In this document: piece after piece, positions 1-13,165 of the stretch
Numbering within the stretch: position 1 is the first letter of the stretch
Layout: each line of letters starts with the position of its first letter
Origin: Hoplostethus atlanticus
Lineage: Eukaryota > Chordata > Actinopteri > Trachichthyiformes > Trachichthyidae
DNA length: 64,000 bases
Reading direction: 5' to 3'
Assembly (NCBI GenBank): GCA_034670405.1
Contig: JAXDDX010000190.1
Coordinates: 380,001 to 444,000 of the forward strand
The notes under the pieces: generated by a model
Told to the model about the DNA's origin: nothing
The model's database searches: none
Seen by the model: the letters and a program-made list of their open reading frames with translations, nothing else
Program-made: the position numbers and the translations under genes

Positions 1-1519
1 GCTGCAGAACTCGTAGCGGCCGTCTGAACTCCTCCCGCCTCCTCCCTGGAAGTTGGTGTGATAGTAATGGGAGCTGCTTCATGAATCATTAAGGACATTT
101 TCGTTGCAGCAGAGTGATTTGGCTGAATGGACGAGCATGATGAGAGCATTTCCATTGCGTCTTTATTATTTAACGAGGGAAGGTCTGCACATCATCATCT
201 CCCTGTTCGTCTCACGTTTCCTCTCTTTTTGTATTTTTCCTCATTGGACTTTTTGTCTCTTTTTTAGTTTTCTCTCTGTGTCTCTCTCTCCCTTATTCTC
301 TCAGATTTCTGACACAAATATAATCATTACATTTATATCAGTGGTATTTATGACGCCAGAGAGCTCTTGGTGCATCGCCACGCCACAATAAGAGTACCTT
401 AAGAGAATCATTCCAAACTTGGTTGGGATGGCTCCATGACACCAGATATAAAACACAATGCCCCGCCTCCCAAACACTCATGGGAAATAAACCAGAGTAA
501 ATCAATTTAAATTCTTTGCCGCCATTTGAAAAAAAATTAATCCTTTTACAAAATGACTGATGAAAACAGATTATGGCAATTTTTAATATAACAGGCAACT
601 TAAATCCTTGGTTGACGACATGATGACAATTTTACAGACTGAATCCTCTTTTTTTTATTCAGTAAAAGGAAGCTCGGTGCTTTTGTTCTCCTGTACAACT
701 TCACCAACACAGCGCCGCTACCTGAACGATCAGCCGGTACCAGAATACACAGCTGAGGTGAATAATTCAGCAGGCGAGCCATAAATAGATGTCGTGGCAA
801 CGCTGCCGTACGGCTTTGATCCCGTCTGAACAACAAATGGGCTGCAAAAAAAAAATCTCCCGGTTGCTGCATCAAACACCCTCCCGTCTCCTAGATCACC
901 GAGCCGTCGAGCGGAGGTCACCTCGCCGGATTGAAGACGTTTTCATTTGAGCGCTATGAACATTTTGTTGAGTAGCAGACGTTTTCAGATTCCCGCTAGT
1001 TGCACACCGGCCATGTTCATTCATATGAGGCTTTACACTTGGCTTTCGGTGTGATATGTCACTTATCACCACACACACACACAGAGAGGAACTGAAATAC
1101 AACAGAGGCGTCATGCAACCTCAGGATCCTGAGAGACGTGGATTCTCAACTGTACCCTCATAGACAAGATGTCAGGAATTCATCTCCAAAATGCTTCAGA
1201 CTCTTCAGACAAAAGTTAATGGTTAGATCTAAAATAAGGAAGCTCATCGGGTAAAAGTCACATCATTTTGTCAACCAAAGACTTAAGTTGTCATAATTTA
1301 ACATTTCTATTGTGTAACATCTTCACACGGTGCTGTAAGTCCTTGTCGGTGCAAGGCTTTAACACACCCAGCTCCCCTGGACGGAGGTGAGATGAATTTC
1401 CCCGTGACTCTGAGAAACGAGGCGCCGGGTTGAAAAGGTGTTTCACATTCAGCCAGGGGCCACTCATCAGTCACCAGCACCGACCCCAGAAACACATTCA
1501 GGTTTCTAGGCTTCCCACC

Positions 1520-1555
<36 letters not shown>

Positions 1556-2361
1556 GCAGGTAGTGTGTGACTCTGGCTACGTCACACATGAGTTTATTCC
1601 TCCACCTCTTGCAGAACGAGTTGCCTCTCCGCTTGGCAGAGATTCTCACGTGGGAGATCAAATTTGATGGCGGTGCTAATCGATAAAACTGGTTGATCTC
1701 GTCTCAAAACGCTCGGCCAGTCGTGTGACCTGATCTTCCCACAAACCCAAAACAGGCTCGCTTTGTTCGCTGTGTGTGAATGTGTGTGTGAGGGAGAACG
1801 AGAGAGAAGAGGGGGCGGGGTCAAATCTGTTTCCTTTTTCGGGTGGAGAATAAACTTTTCATCGTGATCACCGTCTCGTCGTAACAGCAACATCGTTGGA
1901 AGTTGTTCAGGTCAACCAAGCGTCAATATGAAACTGGACTCCGTCGTGAGTCTGTATATCAGGGAGTATTACGTTCTCTGTGACCTTCAGAAGGTCAACA
2001 GTAAATCCAACCAGGGGATTATTATATGACTGGTCAGGCGACATGCTGCTGCTGGTAGTTTACCCGCAGGCGTCCATCTTGCTGAGGATAATAGCAAAGT
2101 GGGACCTGCAATTTCAACCTGCCAGGGGGCAAAGAGGGTGACACGGGGGGGGGCGGCAATACCCCTCAATCACCCGTTACCCCGGGCCGGCCCGCCGTCC
2201 AGCCGGGTCCCGCTGGTCGGAGAGCCAAGCTGATGGGATGAGGTTGTTTATGGGTACTCCTGATTTCCCATGAAGCTCAGGGAGGCGGGTCGATCACGGT
2301 TCAGTCTTCTTCCAAGAGAACTGCAGTGAGAATGTAACCTGAACCAACTACAGGAAGCAAC

Positions 2362-2412
2362 TCTAAACATAAGGGATTATGGGTATTAGAGGACGGATGT
2401 TGTGATAGCCAG
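2362..2412. repeat. Dispersed repeat, copy 1 (partner at 7490)
   Basis: The words AAGGGATTATGGGTAT, GGACGGATG and GATAGCCAGC occur in the same order here and at 7490-7545, so the two segments are diverged copies of one interspersed sequence. The family was not identified and neither copy has visible ends. Confidence 0.6.
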
Positions 2413-3054
2413 CAGGTCCTCAGAAGCTGTAGGTGTGATCGATAGTAGTTGGTGATCTGTCTCGTTTTCTCCTGGTTTTTATTCTCACATGTAAGACGTT
2501 CACATGTATTGATCTTGTCGTTGTAATCGTTGTCATGGAGATCAACCGGAATCACCGGTGGCGCAGGCCGGCGTATCGGCGTCTCTTCAAAATGTCTGCT
2601 GGGTTCGGGTTGGTGAGGTGACGCCTCTGGATTATGGGGACTCATAACGACAGCACTGCATCATGGGTATTTCCGCCATATTGATTGTGTATTTGAGAGC
2701 TCCCGGCCAGTGTAGACGATCAGATCTGGCCTTGTCTTCTGTCACAGCGCTCCTCAGCCACCCATAACACACTCTCATCATCACCATGGCAACAGTGGCT
2801 TTCCCTGTCTCCTCTCTCACTCGGAGCCGCGGCCCCAAAGAAACGCTGGTCTGCTGCGGTGTGCCGGTGAATGAATGAGATGCAGTGGGAGGAGCTTCCG
2901 TCCGACACGACGCGTTTCGATTGATAAAACCTTTCACGTGACTGATTTTGTGCGACGTGAGTACCAGCTGTCAGAATGACAACGCCTGATTGGATCAGAG
3001 CAGGTGACGTTCAGGAACCTTAACACAATTACATTTAAAAAAACAACAACAAAA

Positions 3055-3150
3055 TCAAACTTCACTCACAGTAGAAAACTTTGAGTTGAGAATCGAACCC
3101 AGCTTCATTTTCATCGTATTTCAACGTCAAACTACCAGAATACAGAATCC
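3055..3150. repeat. Dispersed repeat, copy 1 (partner at 4008)
   Basis: It shares AACTTCACTC-CAGTAGAAAAC and TTTCAACGTCAAACTAC, in order, with 4008-4078. These are diverged copies about 950 bases apart. The family was not recognised. Confidence 0.5.
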
Positions 3151-3712
3151 ATAACAACCCGACCGCTTTGACCTTGAACGCCCCGTGGTTTAGTTATCAG
3201 AGCCTGGTCAACAGTAGCTCCTCCCCCTGGTAGATGTCGACGCCCTCAGCGGCGAAGCGGGGTAATATATGTCAGCTTGAGTTTCACTGGCATCCATCTG
3301 TCACTACCTTGCTCCGCTGGGTGGGAGGAGAACTTACCCAGACTGCACTGCTCCGGACCCTCCCAGCCCGGCTATTGGAGCGTGACCCACTTCGGCGCGG
3401 CTCGGCTAAATTAAGGCTGTGAAATCTGGAGCAGGCGGCTCGTCAGAACACAAACAACATCAAGATGACAAATAACAGTCTCATGTATTGAAGGAGGAGC
3501 TCGTTGGGAAGGGCGGTGGTGTGGACATGGCTTCACGCTACGGCGGTACAACAGCTCCACTATTCTTCTTCTTCTTCTCTCTTTTCTTCTTCTCTCCATG
3601 TAATTGCACGTTTTTTTTGTTTTTTTTAAATGACAATAATGTATTGATGTATTCAGGACATCCTGCCAACGAGGCTTTTAATCACGACAGAACAAAACCT
3701 GGATGCTTTACA

Positions 3713-3732
3713 CACTCTCACACACACACACA

Positions 3733-3768
<36 letters not shown>

Positions 3769-3769
3769 G
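3713..3769. repeat. CA microsatellite
   Basis: An ACAC tract with a few CT interruptions at its left end, about 57 bases, in the inferred intron 1. Confidence 0.95.
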
Positions 3770-3894
3770 TTTGATGTATGACACAACACGGTCTCATGAA
3801 ATCTGAAATGCAGATTGCGTGTTGAGGATTACGTTCCTCCGCCATGGAAACAGCATCAGTTAGACTCGTTTCCTGGAGGTGGTCACATGGGAGG

Positions 3895-3955
3895 GTTAGG
3901 TTAACGGGTTGGTTAACAGGTTAGTTAACAGGTTAGTTAACAGGTTAGTTTAGAC
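3895..3955. repeat. Short tandem repeat of GGTTAGTTAACA type
   Basis: Roughly four to five diverged copies of a 14-base unit containing GGTTAGTTAACA run in direct order. Each unit contains GTTAAC, so the array is also rich in small palindromes. Confidence 0.8.
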
Positions 3956-4007
3956 CAATGAAGCATTTTGGGTCTTGGTTAAATAAGAAACACTTTCGCT
4001 GAAAATG

Positions 4008-4078
4008 GAAACTTCACTCCCAGTAGAAAACGTCTTCGTGTGAGTCGGGCGCCGTTTCAACGTCAAACTACTTCCTGT
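4008..4078. repeat. Dispersed repeat, copy 2 (partner at 3055)
   Basis: This is a shorter copy of the 3055-3150 sequence, with matching CAGTAGAAAAC and GTTTCAACGTCAAACTAC words and a deletion between them. Confidence 0.5.
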
Positions 4079-5100
4079 TTCTAGTCGCGTCTCTTCCACG
4101 TCATCTTGCACACCAATACAATATTTCCATTACAACGCTTGCATGGTTCGAAGTGACGCAATTTCTCTGATAACCCGATTAAACACAACATCCTGGTTTC
4201 TGCGTCTGGCGACCTTTGACATGCACGGTGTGAAAAAGACGAGAAAGAAATCTGACAAAGGCGTTTAAATGTCCCCGCCCCCCCCCACCCTGATAAAGAC
4301 GTTTACAGTTTTAGTTTCAGGGCATCGCCTTGATCGGGTTGAGATCAAATGCGTGTAAAAATACTCAGGATGAAAAACACTTTCAACACAAATCACCTTG
4401 ATGCATGAATGACGGTTTGCTGTCCTGTTGTCAAGTTGTGGTCCTTCGTCTTAACAGACAGTCGGCCCCCGGAGGATTTGTGCCACGCTGCATCAACCAT
4501 ACCGAAATATCGAGGCTGTTGAGTCAAACATCTCGTATTGGAGCCTCGTCGGTCTGATCCTCCTCCAGTTCAGATTATCACGTTGGACTTGTGGACGCGC
4601 CGCGGCCTTGAAATGTGATTAACGTCAAATTTAGTCTGCAGATCCACGTTGAGTCGCTGCTCTGAAATCTTTTATTCAGGGTACGGGGCAGGCGGCGTCC
4701 TCGGTTAGGAACGGGTCTAATGGCGTCTTTTGGGGCTGTTCAGATTAAAATGTCTTTATTGTGTGTGGGGTGGCAGCTCAGAAACAGAGGGGGGGGAAAA
4801 GGCTCAATGCCCACCAAGCTGTGAAGCAATTTAAAAACCATCCGGCAATTTGGTTCATTTCTTCTCGTTCAGTCACTTTCTATAAACTGGGAGTGAAAAA
4901 TGAGATCGACGAGAATAAGGACCTCCTCCTCGCCACTCAGGCTCCAGCCCGGCGCTCTGCGGGCCGAGCCGTCATTGGACACATCGCTGGAGTCATGGCT
5001 AATATTTATGCTGACAGTAGACACGCTCTCGTCATCAGCAAAGCTTTCGTGAGTCAATGGCATGTCTGAGCTACAGGCAGCCGCTGAAATATTGATGGGC

Positions 5101-5220
<120 letters not shown>

Positions 5221-6392
5221 GCATCAGTCTCTCTGGGATCTTGTGTTTTTGTCCGTCTGGGAGCTTGAACACAGCGTCTGTTTTATTTTGAGTGATGTTA
5301 CAATAAGCGGTCACATCGCTTTGATCTGCTTCCTGCAAGACGGCGAGACACTCGGCAACTTCCTGGGTATTTCAGTGTTTTTACTTCAGTAACATGCGGC
5401 CATCTTGTTGCCAGGAAACAGACATTTGTGAGCCACGTCGCTGGTTGTTGGCGGGAACGTTGCCCACATATGTTGCCCAAAACATTGCCCAGTGTTTTTC
5501 ACACCGTGAAGCCGTCAAGCTAAAGGTCTACTAGACAAGATTTTGGACATTTCGTGACCCACAGGAAGTGATGGATCAAAACCGTCTCCTCCGTCCAGAG
5601 GAACCCGGGGTCACCAACGTTAGATCTTCTCCTCTCTCGTCTCTCGTTGGTTTCCTTCGGCGTGAAGGGGGTCGCCACTGTGCAAAGCCGCCGAGTGCAG
5701 CTCCTGCACATGTTCACGTTCTTGTGACGCGTTCAGCTGCTGTGTTTATACGAATCAGTCAACATAAATGGCGTTTGTACACTAACAGACAGTTAGACGC
5801 CTTTTGATCGTCCACACAACATTTGGCCACGGCAGCTTCCTGTTGGACGGAGCAGCATGGTGGCGGTTGTGAGTCTTTCTGGATGAGAGCATCAGCTAAA
5901 ATGTTTGGGTATCAACAACATCATGTCTAGCGGGGATTCATCTGTCTGTACCTCACCCCCCCCCCCCGCTGACTCCACTGGCTTAAAGTGACAATGAATT
6001 ATTCAGATTTGAACGCCTGGAAATTTTTGATAGGCTATTTTTATCCCCGGCATCTGGTTGGTTGCCAAAAGCCATGGGTTTAGAAAGGGTTCCCCGAGCG
6101 AGCTGGCTGTCATGTCACGGCAAGCTGTATAATGAGGACGGGGGAGACAGTGATGGAGGGGGGATGAGGGGGGAGGGACAGCGGTTGTGCCGGGGCTCGC
6201 TCGCATCCGCCGTCCTCCGCCGGTTGTTGATTCAATTCTCAATTAGCGACGAAAACAAACAGTTTGTTGAAACCCGTCCATTTTGGTGGGTGAGTGACAG
6301 CAAAACCCCCTGATCTGTTTGGGTGTTTTGTCATCTGTCTGCCACAGAAAACAAGACAACAAGACAATCCTCTGTTATCCATGTTTGGTGAA

Positions 6393-6413
6393 GGAGAGAG
6401 AGAGAGAGACAGA

Positions 6414-6451
<38 letters not shown>

Positions 6452-6488
6452 AGGAGAGAGAGGATGAGAGAGAGAGAGAGAGAGAGAG
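6393..6488. repeat. GA microsatellite with interruptions
   Basis: A GA-rich tract broken by ACAGAAGG and GGATG. It pairs in inverted sense with the CT tract at 6582-6624. Confidence 0.95.
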
Positions 6489-6579
6489 GGGGAAACCCTT
6501 TCCTTTTCCCTGCCAAAAAGCACAACTGTTCATTTTCCTCTCCGCTGCCTCCTCCGCCTCCCATTTTTCTTCCCTCCTC

Positions 6580-6581
<2 letters not shown>

Positions 6582-6624
<43 letters not shown>
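6582..6624. repeat. CT microsatellite, inverted partner of the 6393 tract
   Basis: A pure CT dinucleotide tract about 93 bases after the GA tract. Together they form an inverted repeat of simple sequence. Confidence 0.95.
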
Positions 6625-6626
<2 letters not shown>

Positions 6627-7489
6627 ACACTTGCGATTCACCATCTTGAGCTGTCAAAAAAAAGAAAAAGTGCCGTTACCATGGCGGCGGCTGATCAAGG
6701 GAGCAGTGCAGCCCTCTGTACCACAAAAACATCCTTTTGTTTGGGGACTTTCACTGTAATGTAGGACACTTCACCAGCCGTCTACTTCCTGTCTGATGCT
6801 CCCCGAGACTCTATTTTTATCTCGCTTTATTTAATAAGAGAAATATCGCCCGGCGTCGTCTCCGTAGAGTCGAGGCCGAGATGAAAATCAATTACTCGCC
6901 GGCTTAATTATGTGTGCGCTAAATGAGACACTGCGCTAACTACACCACCCAGGTGTTGATTTAACCACCGGGTCGCTTCGGAACAGGGGGGACTTTTTCC
7001 CAGCATGCACCTTTCTTCTCCTACAGACTGTCTGAGCGGAACGTGCACGTCAGGATCAGTCAAAAGGTGGCCCCGCCCCCCGCCAACAGGCTCCTCGCTG
7101 CTATCGGTTGTTGTTTCCTGCAGCAGCTCTAGGTGGCGCCACGCGGTTTCATCGCTACGTTTTAGGCATTTAGCCGACACTCGTCTACATCCACCTTCAA
7201 AGGGTCAAGGGTCAACTCCACTTCTTCTACTTCTACTTTTGGTTGAGAGGGTCAGAGTCACAGGGAAGGAAATATGGGAAATAAGAGCTATTGAGACAAG
7301 CAGATGAGAGCAAATGAAGAAGAAGGAAGAGGAAGAGGAAGTGGGTGGGTCTTTTTGGTTCTGTGACAAATCTGTGATGTTCTGTTCTGTGATGTTGTGA
7401 CTGCAGACGTACAGGAATTTGTCTTAGTGACACTGGTGCAAGCAGATATTGATCCGCGCGATTACAAGCTATAAGAGGACGCCAAAACA

Positions 7490-7545
7490 CAAGGGATTAT
7501 GGGTATAAGGAGACGGATGGTGACACCCGATAGCCAGCGGTTCGT
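7490..7545. repeat. Dispersed repeat, copy 2 (partner at 2362)
   Basis: This copy has the same ordered words as 2362-2412 (AAGGGATTATGGGTAT, GACGGATGG, GATAGCCAGC) in the same orientation. The family is unknown. Confidence 0.6.
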
Positions 7546-8011
7546 CGTGCTCGGAGAGCCTGGCGTAACAGAACGACGAGTCCATCATTAGTTAGCTAAG
7601 CTTAGGTTTGTTTTGACTCCCCCACCGCCAGAACCTCCAACCTGGCAGGGTGACACGTTACTGAAATAACAAACCAATGAGCAGGCTGCTCCCGAGACCA
7701 TGTGACCTGCTGGTTGGTTTGTAACCGGGCAGCGTTGAGCAGAAATGAACCAGATATACAAAAAGAAACGGGAAGAAAGACGAACTGGAGGTGTGATCGC
7801 AGACGGAGGCAGAGACGCCCGTGTCATTAGGTGGATGATCCGTGTCGCTGGTGTGTTGTCACGTCGCTATGTCGGCAACGTGGGGCGGCGGGGGAGGAGG
7901 GGGGAGGAGGGGGGTGGCTTTGAAGAGACTCAACACCACTGAGTGACAGACACAGAGCAACAGACGGAGGGATATCTCTGCCCGGGGGTCTCTGCTTCCA
8001 GCTGGAGCCCT

Positions 8012-8012
8012 G

Positions 8013-8045
<33 letters not shown>
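8012..8045. repeat. GT microsatellite
   Basis: A GT dinucleotide tract of about 34 bases. Confidence 0.95.
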
Positions 8046-8047
<2 letters not shown>

Positions 8048-8565
8048 AGGGTGAAGGTTTCGTTGCGTGCATCCTCATCTGTGCACACACGTGTCCATGC
8101 CGTGATGTTGTGTTGTTCGGTAGAAAGGGTAAACTGGCTCCAGGTTGTTGATTGTCAACAAGCAAACAACCACCGATATCAACACAAATCCATTTTCAGA
8201 AAAACATTAACCGCTGATTTCTGACCAGATCTTCATATAAAATACCTCAACTTGACTCAACCCAATGTCATGAAGCCTTACAAGCTGTGTAAACTCTGCA
8301 AATAGAAATGTGAGTTATCTGGGTGTTGGTGGGGTTTTCTCTCCACCACATCCCGGTTGTATGTGTGTGTATGTGAGGCTGCGGTGCGTTCAGGGGGCCG
8401 TGCGGACGTGCAGCTTCACACGGCTGCAGACTTTCATACGTGTGCTCAGTGCAAGAGCCTGAAACATGACTGAAATTATAACCGAGCGGTTGCGTGGAAA
8501 CAGGAGGCAAACCTCGTACGAGCTCAGAGCAGCTAAACCACAAATCCCACAGGTTTAAATATGTC

Positions 8566-8580
8566 AGTGTGTGTGTGTGT

Positions 8581-8619
<39 letters not shown>
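8566..8619. repeat. GT microsatellite
   Basis: GT dinucleotide tracts of about 54 bases in total with one GA interruption. Confidence 0.95.
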
Positions 8620-10079
8620 AGATCTTTCTCTGGCTGCGTTGGCACCTCCGGGGTCCCCTCAGCTGATGTCACGGCAGCTTACTGGGAGGAGAGGACCGAA
8701 CCAGTATGGCGGTGGTCCATCCATAGCGTCAAACAGATGGTGGCAGTCCCGGGAGGTGGGGGGGAAGCAGCGAGCGCTCTGATTGGCCGAACCGGCAGGG
8801 TGGTTTCTGTGGTGGAGCCTCAGAAGAGCGGTGGGCTGCCTGGGCGGGGGGGGGGTCGTTCGGTGGGAGGATGCCAAGGTGTTGCTGTGCCAACAGATGA
8901 AGGGATGTGTGGAAAAACACACGGCGATCGGTCTGTTTTTAGCTCCAGGAGTCACCAGGAGCGTCACGTCTTACAGTCACAATGAAATGAAAAGTCAGTT
9001 TTTATTAGATTTAGCAATTATTTAGCAACAATGCCATAAAAGTTTCATGTTTTTTTCATTTTTGAGTGTTTCCTTTCCTAAGACGCCACGGTGTTTTGTG
9101 ACAGCTGAAGATCCACAAACCATTTTCAACCCTTTGAACAGTCGCTCCTCACGTGATGGTCCAGCGACATCTTGGTTCAACCACATAAATATAAATCTTG
9201 AGCCAGCAGGGTCAGGTCTGTTCTTTCAGCGATTTTATCATGTCCTATTTCAAATACTGCATCGGGTTAAATGATTTAAATCTTATAAAAAAGGCACTCA
9301 GATGTTTGAAACTCATCATGTTTGATGCTGTTGACCACTAGTAGGGATACATCACACTGCACCGCTCACACGTCAACACAATCCACTCAGTTTACCTTTT
9401 ATCTTTTCAGTCCGACATAAATCTTCGTGAAATTCACAGTATGCATCATAGTAGTTATCATCCTCATCAGTTTACCCTCGTTTTGATTTCCCGCTCCGTT
9501 ACCTCAGCCCTGTTCCCACGCTCAGACACAGTAGTGCCCTCCAAGTGTTCATTTTTCCACCGCTGTCCAAATGTGACGGCCACCACGGTGTATCAGTTAC
9601 CGTTTACTACCGGAGGGCTTGCATAGCTCCGGTGTCGCTCCCGCGGCTCCAGGCCAAGTGGCAGCTGTAATCCGCCGGGGGGGGGATCGTGTGATCGGAG
9701 CTGTTCGGTCCGGCATTTTCCTCGTGCCTCTACCTTCAGCCGCCGACAGTCCCAGGAAGTGGCGACGTCTGAAAAATGATGTGATTACGAGGAAAGCCCC
9801 CCCACCACCACCACCACCACCACCACCCCCCATCAACTCTACTGTGACAGCAAACGCTTCCTATCGGTGTTTTGGTTGGCTGACAGGGCTGACTGGATCT
9901 ACCAGGTCCTGATAGATCACTCTGTATGTTCAGTGTGTCTCTTAAAGGATGACATCACTACAAACAAACAAACAAACAAACAAACGTCTACCAAACGCGT
10001 ACGCAGGTTTTCATTCCAACCAATTATAGAGCGGCTGATTGACACACCTCCAACCAGAGGGGAGGAGCTAACCGGTGAC

Positions 10080-10215
10080 ATCGCGCTGGGGCGTCCAGAC
10101 CGCCGGAGATCAAATCCCCAACCTTTATAGGAAGAGGTCACAGGTTTGATCCCCGTAACAGTGGAAGAGTCCTTGACTGTCCTTGAGACACCGAGTCCTC
10201 TGGAGCTAAATGGCT
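10080..10215 (+). mobile_element. tRNA-derived SINE relic
   Basis: The word GGTCACAGGTTTGATCCCCG resembles a tRNA-type B box in its SINE setting. It is followed by TGTCCTTGAG and ACACCGAGTCCTCTGGAGCT, which match the GTGTCCTTGAGCAAGACACC-type body common to teleost tRNA-SINEs. The A-box region is poorly kept and no target-site duplication was recognised, so this is an old fragment. Confidence 0.6.
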
Positions 10216-10497
10216 AAAATGTCATGAGAAACACGTGAAGATGGGGAGCGTCCTGAGGCTAAAGTAGATGTGGGTGGGTTGCGCAGAGATGGAGCCCGGT
10301 GGTCCGTCCGCCCCCCCCCGGTGGTCCGTCCGCCCCACCCGGCGTCTCCTCCAGAGGGTGTTTGGTATGCAGGGGGAGTCAGGGTGTCGAGAAGCATGTG
10401 CCTGTTGCAATCACATGATTACACATTTTTAATGTCTGTCATAAATAACCTTGTGGTGTGTGTGTGGATGGGGTATGCAAGCATGTACACAAGTGCA

Positions 10498-10520
10498 ATG
10501 TGTGTGTGTGTGTGTGTGTG
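10498..10520. repeat. GT microsatellite
   Basis: A GT tract of about 23 bases, followed by CATGTGCGTG imperfect repeats. Confidence 0.9.
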
Positions 10521-11053
10521 CATGTGCGTGACACTGTATATGCATGTGTGTTTAGCTGCTCCAGGCCGCCGTACACCGGGGAGACGGTACATCCTCTCTG
10601 CGGAAGCGAACACGAGACAATTACACCCCCGGCACGAGACAGCAGTTGTCATTATTTGGCGCAGCGTCGCAGCAGTCATGGGAAACAACACAGGTAGTCT
10701 TCAGGTGATGTCACGACAAGAGAGAGAGACGAGAGAGAGAGAGAAGAAATAGGCCATTGTTCCTGAGCCATGTTCTGCTCTGTATACTCAACATTTATCA
10801 CAATGCAGAGAGAAGAAAATCCACCTGAAACACTTTAACACCGTTGGAAAGCAGCTATCTGTGACGTAGCGTTCCTTTCCTTTCCGTCCAACTGGCCAAA
10901 CGTAGACGACGTAGTTTAATAGCAGAAACACTTTCAACAGTCTGAAAAAATCAACCAGCCAATCAGAATCAAAGAGCAAGGACCGACGATCAACCATCAT
11001 ACAGGAGAAATCCATCGGAGGAGAGGAGAGAGACCAATTTCTCCACCGACAGT

Positions 11054-11112
11054 AGCCAAGATAGACCAGAATGCAATGCAGCAGCCGAGATAGACCAGAA
11101 TGCAATGCAGCT
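11054..11112. repeat. Tandem duplication with AGATAGACCAGAATGCAATG unit
   Basis: The segment AGATAGACCAGAATGCAATG plus CAGC occurs twice in direct order about 33 bases apart (near 11070 and 11090). The copies are almost identical, so the duplication is recent or selectively kept. Confidence 0.8.
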
Positions 11113-13165
11113 ACATGACATGTTACGTTTTGAGTGTCTCTCGCTTTTTCTCCACTGGCAACTCTTTCTGTCTCGCTCTTACTGTCCAATCACTATTGCT
11201 CTCTCCAGCTGACACATGGTCCAGACACGTTCTCTGAGGGTTATGGAAAGGCATTCTGGGAAACGTAGGAAATCACTCACTGAAGTTGACATAGGCGAGG
11301 CAGGTTGAGGGAAAGCGGGTACACCAACACGCCACCACAAAATAACTCCTGGAATGAATTGAACATCTCAAACTGATGACAGTGGAAGAGGATCTGAGGG
11401 TTTTTCCTTCAAGGCGTGACGTTGCGTCTATTCTGACCTTGATTTAGTGAACATCAGAATGAGAAGGCAGCCTACAGTAGGTCTGTGAGTGGATGGATGA
11501 CATGTTCAGTATGTCAAAAGTAAAAGAGGTGAGGTCTGATGTATGTAGAGTGTCAACGCTTTATCGTTTTCATGACCAGGGTTTGTAGAGTGAATGCATT
11601 TCATTCAGGCTTCACCATGCATCGGTTTTAAAAAACGAGCAGGATGAAGGCGTGCACTGGAGGATGACAAGGACACATATAATATATGGAGAAAGCGCAT
11701 GCTAGCGGTGGCAGAGTGGATGCACACATGCAGTTCAGAAGCAGGGTGACCCAAATAGTGGCAGCGATATTTTCAGAGTGTGTGAGTCATGCAATCCAAA
11801 AACAAGGCAGGGTGTGAAATGACTTCTTTAGAGCTCAGTAGGCAGAGCGGAGAAGTGGATGGACTGTGGGAGGGAGGTGGAGAAGGAGCGTAGTAGGCTA
11901 CATCTGTGGAAGTCTGCTCAGTCTAGCTCTCCGAGAGAGTCGTGGACGCTGTTTCCCAGGGCGGCGGAATAGCTGCGAAGGGATTACTACATCTGACAGG
12001 TGGTCGCTTTAAACACTTAGCAAAAGGTTGTTGGAGGTTCGCTACCACAACAAGAGCAAGTCCATTTTGCACCGAACAACATCTTTACTTGATGTTCGTC
12101 ATTCATCAAATACAGAGGATCCAGTCGATCATTTGGTCAACCAAGATGTTTGTTATCATTTTGTCTTTTTCACATGGTGGACACTCAGTTTGCAATGAGT
12201 AGGAGGTTGGGACCAACCGTTTCAAGTGTCATGGTAGTGAAAATGTGAATCGTATTTACTTGGTTCCATTGAGACCTCTCATCCAGATCCCTTTGCCCCG
12301 CCCCTCCTCGCCATTTCCAATTTAATGTTCCTGCAATGCCAACAAATCAAACCTTCCGTGGCGTTGCCTTGTCCCTCAGCCTATCCCCAAAGCCTGTGTA
12401 GACTATATAGCGTGCCAATAAAACACCTCATTTCTATGCACTCCTGCGTGTTGGCAGTAAATGTGAATCAGAGGGTTAACAGATAGCACCCAAGAGGACT
12501 GTTTAGGTGTGCCTGCCTGACTTTGCCGTTGGGTATTGATGCTCAGACACAAAGGAGAAAAGATGGCTTCCATTTGTAGGACCGGTCTGTTGCTGTGTCC
12601 CAGAGTGGTACCACTTCCTGTTATCAGAGATGGGAGGGTCAGGAGGGTAGTCTTAAGATCCTCTAGAAACCACAGCTGGCACCATCATGGTTCAAATAAC
12701 GTCTAAATATCAACTGGGAAAGAACAAGAGAGATACCTAAAGAACATAATCAAATACTGCTCACTCCAAAACACCATCCCTCATTTCTGAATTGTATTTA
12801 TTTGTATGCTAGGATGGCTTTACTGCTTTCCTCTGCGCTTTACTGCGAACTGCCCCACATACCGATAGCAGTAAATTAAATCTGACTACATCTGGATTCC
12901 CCTGCCACGTTCCCAGTAAGGAGCATGTGGAAGTGTGTTTATTTGTTGCTCTTGCTAATAGATTGCTCCTCTCTCTGGAGTCCACTCAGATTGATGCAAG
13001 TTAATTAAATGAATGGAATTGGATTTTCAGTATCGTGGTATCGTACGCACGCCGAGCCAGAGGATATCACGGTGCAAACAAACAAATGTCAGAAATGAAC
13101 TGATACTGGATTAATACTCTTCTTCTCTTCTCTCCTCTTCATCTCTCTCCTCTCCATTTCTCTAG

